Below, in pieces: positions 60,353-64,000 of a stretch of DNA of 64,000 nt; position 1 is the stretch's first letter, and every line of letters begins with the position of its first letter. Location: assembly GCA_028713675.1 (NCBI GenBank), contig JAQTNV010000005.1:42793-106792 (forward strand). The letters are read 5' to 3'. This stretch comes from a bacterium (lineage in GTDB: Bacteria; Desulfobacterota; JAPLJL01). The notes under the pieces were generated by a model. That model did no database searches, was not told the DNA's origin, and saw nothing but the letters and a program-made list of their open reading frames with translations. A program made the position numbers and the translations under genes.

Positions 60353-61510
60353 TTAAAAGCTGAATTGAGCGCTAAAAATAAATAGATGCGTGACTTCATC
60401 CATTTTGTATCCGCTCAGGATCTGCTCCAGGGTCTGATCCTCGGCGGCGAAAAGGTTTCCTCTTACGTAGTGATAAGAAGATTTCAGGACGAAATTCGGG
60501 CTGAACCAGTAATTCAGCCCGAAGGCGCCTTCATGATGATCCTCCGGCATGGCAATGGTGAAGGGCATATCCCCTTCCGGCATCGTCATTTTCTGGACGT
60601 CATAAATGCCGGCGACCTGCCAGTGCTTCCAGAATTTGACCGCCGCTTCCAGGTAATATCCGTAAGTCTTGATCTCCCGGCCTCCCTTCAGCTTGACGGA
60701 GCCGGAATACTCGGACCTGACTGAGAAGCGATCGGTGAGATACTCGGCACTGAGGAGGTAGGTCAGATACCAGCCTTCCCCCGCAATAAAAGGTTTTGCC
60801 AGCTCCGATACATTCAAGATCCTGGTGTCTCCAATATGCTCGGCGAAACCGATATTGAGACCATCTAACGGGGTATAAACGATTAATCTGAGGCCGCTTG
60901 AATCCCGGATCACCGGCTGCATCGGGTCGGGCATGACCGATTTAAAACTGGACATAACGGTTTCCTTGAAAAAAATCTCCCCGCCGTAGAGGTCGTATTG
61001 CAGGCCCCAGTTCGGATGCGGATAAAGCCGTCCGGTCAGTCCCAAGCCATAGTAAGATTCGGTCACCTGACCGGGGGTGGCATAAAGACTGGTAGGCAGT
61101 GTATAAAAAGGTCGGAGCGTCCCGACGTCATAAATCTCCGAGTAAAGCCCGAAAGGGCACTTGACCTTGCCGATCCGGAGTTTCAGCCAGTCAAAAAATG
61201 TCCAATCGGCGAAAACATATTCAATATCAGTTTCCATTCCCTCGTCGGAGGTTTTCCAGATGGTCTGGGCATTAACGGATAACCTTTCTTCGGGAGAGCC
61301 GGAGATGTTGAGGGCGAAGTAACTGTTGGTGTAGGATCCGTCCTCATTTCCAACCAAGTAATTGTTTTTCCCGCCGGTAATTCCAAAAGCCCATCCCCCG
61401 GATCCATGAATCTGGAAGTCTCCGCCCCAAACCCGCGTGGGGAAAAATGCAAAAACCGCCCCGGCCAGTACTAGCAAACATTGAAAGGAAATCTTGCTCT
61501 GGTCTTTCAT
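60353..61510 (-). CDS. Porin-like outer-membrane beta-barrel, copy 3 (diverged)
   Basis: 385 residues, the most distant of the three: signal (FQCLLVLAGAVFAFFPTRVWG), IHGSGGWAFGITGGKNNYLVG, RIGKVKCPFGLYSEIYDVGT and C-terminal HLFIFSAQFSF. It has no PBP-like gene after it, only porin copy 2. It directly follows cheW (62-bp gap), so the porins are bracketed by signalling genes on both sides. ATG 61510 has AAATCCGATGAAAG, a weak ribosome site. Confidence 0.85.
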   Translation of the reverse strand: MKDQSKISFQCLLVLAGAVFAFFPTRVWGGDFQIHGSGGWAFGITGGKNNYLVGNEDGSYTNSYFALNISGSPEERLSVNAQTIWKTSDEGMETDIEYVFADWTFFDWLKLRIGKVKCPFGLYSEIYDVGTLRPFYTLPTSLYATPGQVTESYYGLGLTGRLYPHPNWGLQYDLYGGEIFFKETVMSSFKSVMPDPMQPVIRDSSGLRLIVYTPLDGLNIGFAEHIGDTRILNVSELAKPFIAGEGWYLTYLLSAEYLTDRFSVRSEYSGSVKLKGGREIKTYGYYLEAAVKFWKHWQVAGIYDVQKMTMPEGDMPFTIAMPEDHHEGAFGLNYWFSPNFVLKSSYHYVRGNLFAAEDQTLEQILSGYKMDEVTHLFIFSAQFSF

Positions 61511-61571
61511 CGGATTTTCTTTATTTCTCCCGCTTTTCTTTCCTTGATCGCAGGCCTTTAACCGATCCGCC

Positions 61572-62123
61572 TTAAACTTTTTTCAGCATCTTTTCCAGGA
61601 TTTCCTCGTAATTCAAAAGAATCACCAGTCTCGTCCCTTCCAACTTGGCTACCCCCCTGATGAATCCTTGGGCGATTCTCGCGTCGTCCAGTTTTTCTTC
61701 AATCTGACTTTCGGAGATCGAGAGCACCTGCGAAATCCGGTCCACCAGCAACCCGAAAAGCTTGGCGTCCCGTTCCACCACCACGATCCGGGTTTCCTTG
61801 GCGATCTGGGTTTTTCCCAGGTTCAGCCCACCCTTGAGTTCAATTACCGGGACGATTTTCCCCCTGAGGTTAATTACCCCTTTTATGAATTCAGGCGAAT
61901 TCGGCACCCGGGTTATCCGGCCCACGCGGTTGATTTCCCGGACCTCCGAGATGAGCAGCCCATACTCCTCCTGGCCCAGGAAAAATATTACATATTTCCT
62001 GACGGCATCAGGTTCCGACTGATCCTCCGCGGGAGATGATTTTTCCTCGATCGAAGCCTGGGGCGCGATAAAATCCTCGGCCAGTCCATAAGCAGGAAGA
62101 ATTATTTTCTTTTCCTTTTCCAT
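61572..62123 (-). CDS. cheW: CheW coupling protein (copy 2, with N-terminal extension)
   Basis: 183 residues. About 45 extra residues (EDFIAPQASIEEKSSPAEDQ) precede the CheW domain, which shows FFLGQEEYGLLISEVREINR, GVINLRGKIVPVIELKGGLN and LVDRISQVLSI. Close to cheA and cheY, so it is probably the main coupling protein of the kinase. The NLRGK motif is closer to classic CheW than the NRR version in copy 1. Ribosome site AAAGGAAT before ATG 62123. Confidence 0.93.
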   Translation of the reverse strand: MEKEKKIILPAYGLAEDFIAPQASIEEKSSPAEDQSEPDAVRKYVIFFLGQEEYGLLISEVREINRVGRITRVPNSPEFIKGVINLRGKIVPVIELKGGLNLGKTQIAKETRIVVVERDAKLFGLLVDRISQVLSISESQIEEKLDDARIAQGFIRGVAKLEGTRLVILLNYEEILEKMLKKV

Positions 62124-62180
62124 ATTCCTTTCGGTTAGCGGCGCTTTCTCCCGGATTTCATCATCGGTCGGATAGCTCGG

Positions 62181-62555
62181 CTATCCTCCGGAAACAACCT
62201 TATTGATCAGATCCCGGAGCTGATCGGGCTTCCAGGGTTTTTTAATGTAAGCCTTGGCCCCCGCTTCCATCCCTCTCTGGATGTCCTCATCCTTGCCTTC
62301 GGTGGTGGCGATAATGACCGGGACATTTCCGTAGCCGTTCCGGCGCATCGCCTCCAGAAAATCCAGTCCGTTCATCTTGGGCATGTTGATATCCAGAACG
62401 ATGAGGCCGACATTCTTTTCCAAAGCCAGCTGGTCCAGGGCCTCCAGTCCGTTCTGGGCAAAAATCAGCCGGCAGGCGGGATAAGTTCCCAGAACGGTTT
62501 GATACATCTTGGCCTGGAGATGGGAGTCTTCCACGATCAGGACTTTCTCAAGCAT
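62181..62555 (-). CDS. cheY: CheY-type single-domain response regulator
   Basis: 124 residues, one receiver domain: acidic E9-D10, phospho-acceptor D55 (VLDINMP), T84/T85 and K106 (KKPW). Carries no DNA-binding or enzymatic output. It overlaps the 3' end of cheA by eight bases. In a flagellar system it would bind the motor; here no motility gene is visible, so the output could be the HEAT protein, c-di-GMP metabolism or a distant machine. TrpP after the lysine (KPW) is common in CheY-like proteins of alternative systems. Confidence 0.93.
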   Translation of the reverse strand: MLEKVLIVEDSHLQAKMYQTVLGTYPACRLIFAQNGLEALDQLALEKNVGLIVLDINMPKMNGLDFLEAMRRNGYGNVPVIIATTEGKDEDIQRGMEAGAKAYIKKPWKPDQLRDLINKVVSGG

Positions 62556-64000
62556 ATTTTTCCTCCGCGCGCTCTTTCCCTTTGATTTGACGGCCGCGGC
62601 TTTTTATTAAAGCGGGAATGTCCAGGATCAATACCACCCGGCCGTCACCCAGGATGGTGGCTCCGGAAACCCCGGTGGACTTGATCAGATAGTCATCCAG
62701 GGCCCGGATGACGATATCCTGCTGGCCCAGCAGTGCATCCACGACGATCCCCATCTGCCGGAACGCGCTCTGGACGATTACGACCCGGAGAATTTTCCCC
62801 GCGGCCGCGGGCGGCAACCCAAAATATTCGGAAAGCCGGACCAGGGGCAGAAGGTGGTCCCGGACCTTGAATACCTCCCGGTTATCGACCAGATGGATCT
62901 CCGGGGCCTTGACCCTGACGCTTTCGGCCACCGAAACCAGGGGAATGGCGTATGGCTCGCCTGAGATTTCCACCAGCAGGGCGGGAATGATGGCCAAGGT
63001 CAAAGGAAGCTTGAACTTGAACCTGGTGCCCTTCCCGGGTTCGCTTTCCACTTCCAAGGATCCGCTGATCCGGGCCAGGCTTTTCTGGATCACGCTCATC
63101 CCGATGCCGCGGCCGGAGATCTCGGTCACGGTCTCCGCGGTGGAAAATCCCGGGATTAAAATCAAATCCAGCAATTTCCACTGTTCCTGTTCTTCTTCCT
63201 GGATCAGCCCGACCCTGCGGGCCTTTTCCCGGATTTTGCCTTCGTCCATCCCCTTCCCGTCATCTTCAACCGTAATAATGATCTGGCTGGATTCCTGTTC
63301 CGCCCGGATGATAATCGTCCCCTGGGAGGGTTTTCCCCGGCTCTTTCTTTCGGCCGGAGATTCGATCCCGTGGTCCACCGCGTTCCGGATCAGGTGGAGC
63401 AGCGGCTCCCCGATTTCGTCGATTATGGTTTTATCCAGCTCGGTTTCCTGCCCTTCCAGCTTCAGGGTCACTTCTTTGCCCCGGTCGCGGGCCAGGTCGC
63501 TGACCAGGCGGGGAAAACGCATGAAGACGTGCCGGAGAGGAAGCATGCGGACCTGCATGATCGCCGCTTGGAGTTCCTTGGTAACCTTGCCGATTTGTTC
63601 GGTGGCGGCGGAAAGTTCCAGGCTCAATCCCTTTTCGCCGAGAACTTCCCGGATCCCATCGTCCACCCGCCCCAATCTGGTCTGGGAAATCACCAGTTCC
63701 CCCATCAGGTTCATCAGATGGTCCAAGCGCTGGAAGTCAACCTTGAGCAGGCCGGCTTTCTGGGCGAATGGGTTGACGAATTCACGGGGCACCGCCGATG
63801 CTCCGGCCGGCGCCGGCGAGGGCTCCCGGGATTTTTCAAAGGAAAATTTCTCCAGATATTCGATCTCTTCCTTAAAAGAGGGTTCATCCGGGTTTTCCGG
63901 AGAAAGCCCTTGAATGGTTTTCCGGAGAATCGTGAGGCTTCTTCGGGAACATTCCCCGAAAGAGTCGTTATATTCCACTGCCCCCGCCTGGAGGGCTTTG
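62548..64000 (-). CDS. cheA: Chemotaxis histidine kinase CheA (N-terminus beyond right edge)
   Basis: The last ~484 residues are visible; the frame runs through the edge (KALQAGAVEYND), so the Hpt domain with the phospho-His lies outside. Present are a short Pro-rich linker without room for a P2 domain, the dimerisation helices (VDFQRLDHLMNLMGELVISQ), the HATPase with LIRNAVDHGIES (N box), DDGKGMD (G1) and GRGIGMSVI (G2), and a C-terminal CheW-like domain. It autophosphorylates and passes phosphate to CheY and CheB. First visible gene of the operon. ATG-like starts such as GTG 63978 are internal and should be ignored. Confidence 0.95.
   Translation of the reverse strand, partial: KALQAGAVEYNDSFGECSRRSLTILRKTIQGLSPENPDEPSFKEEIEYLEKFSFEKSREPSPAPAGASAVPREFVNPFAQKAGLLKVDFQRLDHLMNLMGELVISQTRLGRVDDGIREVLGEKGLSLELSAATEQIGKVTKELQAAIMQVRMLPLRHVFMRFPRLVSDLARDRGKEVTLKLEGQETELDKTIIDEIGEPLLHLIRNAVDHGIESPAERKSRGKPSQGTIIIRAEQESSQIIITVEDDGKGMDEGKIREKARRVGLIQEEEQEQWKLLDLILIPGFSTAETVTEISGRGIGMSVIQKSLARISGSLEVESEPGKGTRFKFKLPLTLAIIPALLVEISGEPYAIPLVSVAESVRVKAPEIHLVDNREVFKVRDHLLPLVRLSEYFGLPPAAAGKILRVVIVQSAFRQMGIVVDALLGQQDIVIRALDDYLIKSTGVSGATILGDGRVVLILDIPALIKSRGRQIKGKERAEEKYA

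Noticed and set aside
62708..63913. 401-codon plus-strand frame
   Set aside because: Antisense to cheA; Ser/Arg/Pro-rich with no domain.
47331..64000. A flagellar or type IV pilus chemotaxis cluster
   Set aside because: No fli, flg, mot or pil gene is visible in the window, so the motility output cannot be claimed.

Overview
The window (64 kb, roughly 55-58% G+C by eye) reads as the chromosome of a Gram-negative, probably anaerobic bacterium. Support comes from a FadL-type outer-membrane protein, three porin-like barrels, lipoprotein signals, Fe-S/flavin enzymes of the BaiCD / 2,4-dienoyl-CoA-reductase type, a CrtI-GltD fusion and an alternative chemosensory operon. A Desulfobacterota (deltaproteobacterial) relative is my best guess; no rRNA or tRNA gene is present to test it.

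Region 1 (1-33.1 kb) looks like one regulon for uptake, CoA activation and reductive processing of a hydrophobic, perhaps isoprenoid or steroid-like, carboxylic acid. Two successive minus-strand operons (20.8-14.5 kb and 14.3 kb to beyond the left edge) encode a FadL-type transporter, three OYE/Fe-S/FAD reductases, an amidohydrolase-2 protein, a MaoC-like double hotdog protein, a TetR regulator, two CrtI-like flavoproteins each paired with a small GAPVFWEY protein, two double-domain CaiB/BaiF CoA-transferases and an acyl-CoA ligase. A divergent plus-strand operon (21.07-33.1 kb) encodes a geranylgeranyl-reductase-like flavoprotein, a CrtI-GltD fusion, three more CrtI-like proteins, two single-span microproteins, an SDR and a DUF362 protein with a Cys-rich tail. 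Nearly identical ~40-bp blocks with the palindrome TTGACC(G/A)GTCAA lie upstream of both minus operons, and one of them sits in the divergent intergenic region. They are probable TetR operators tying the region together.

Region 2 (33.2-47.3 kb) is a mixed set of mostly exported proteins: a 1600-residue lipoprotein with Ig-like repeats and 14 RCC1 repeats, two paralogous exported proteins of unknown function, a compact GIY-YIG nuclease gene placed exactly between two copies of a hairpin repeat, a small membrane protein, a FadD-like ligase, a lipoprotein alpha/beta hydrolase and a lipocalin-like (CrtC/AttH-type) exported protein. Many genes end in near-identical GGGCGG hairpin terminators.

Region 3 (47.3-64 kb) holds a PAS/HD-GYP phosphodiesterase and a minus-strand chemosensory operon: cheA (cut by the right edge), cheY, cheW, three porins interleaved with two small PBP-like periplasmic proteins, an MCP, cheW, cheR, a HEAT-repeat protein, a second cheR and cheB. 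No motility gene is present, so the system probably senses something other than a flagellar cue; the built-in porins and binding proteins suggest a periplasmic solute.

The intergenic DNA carries several repeat families, including a perfect 56-bp inverted repeat around the second microprotein gene and the SDR gene.
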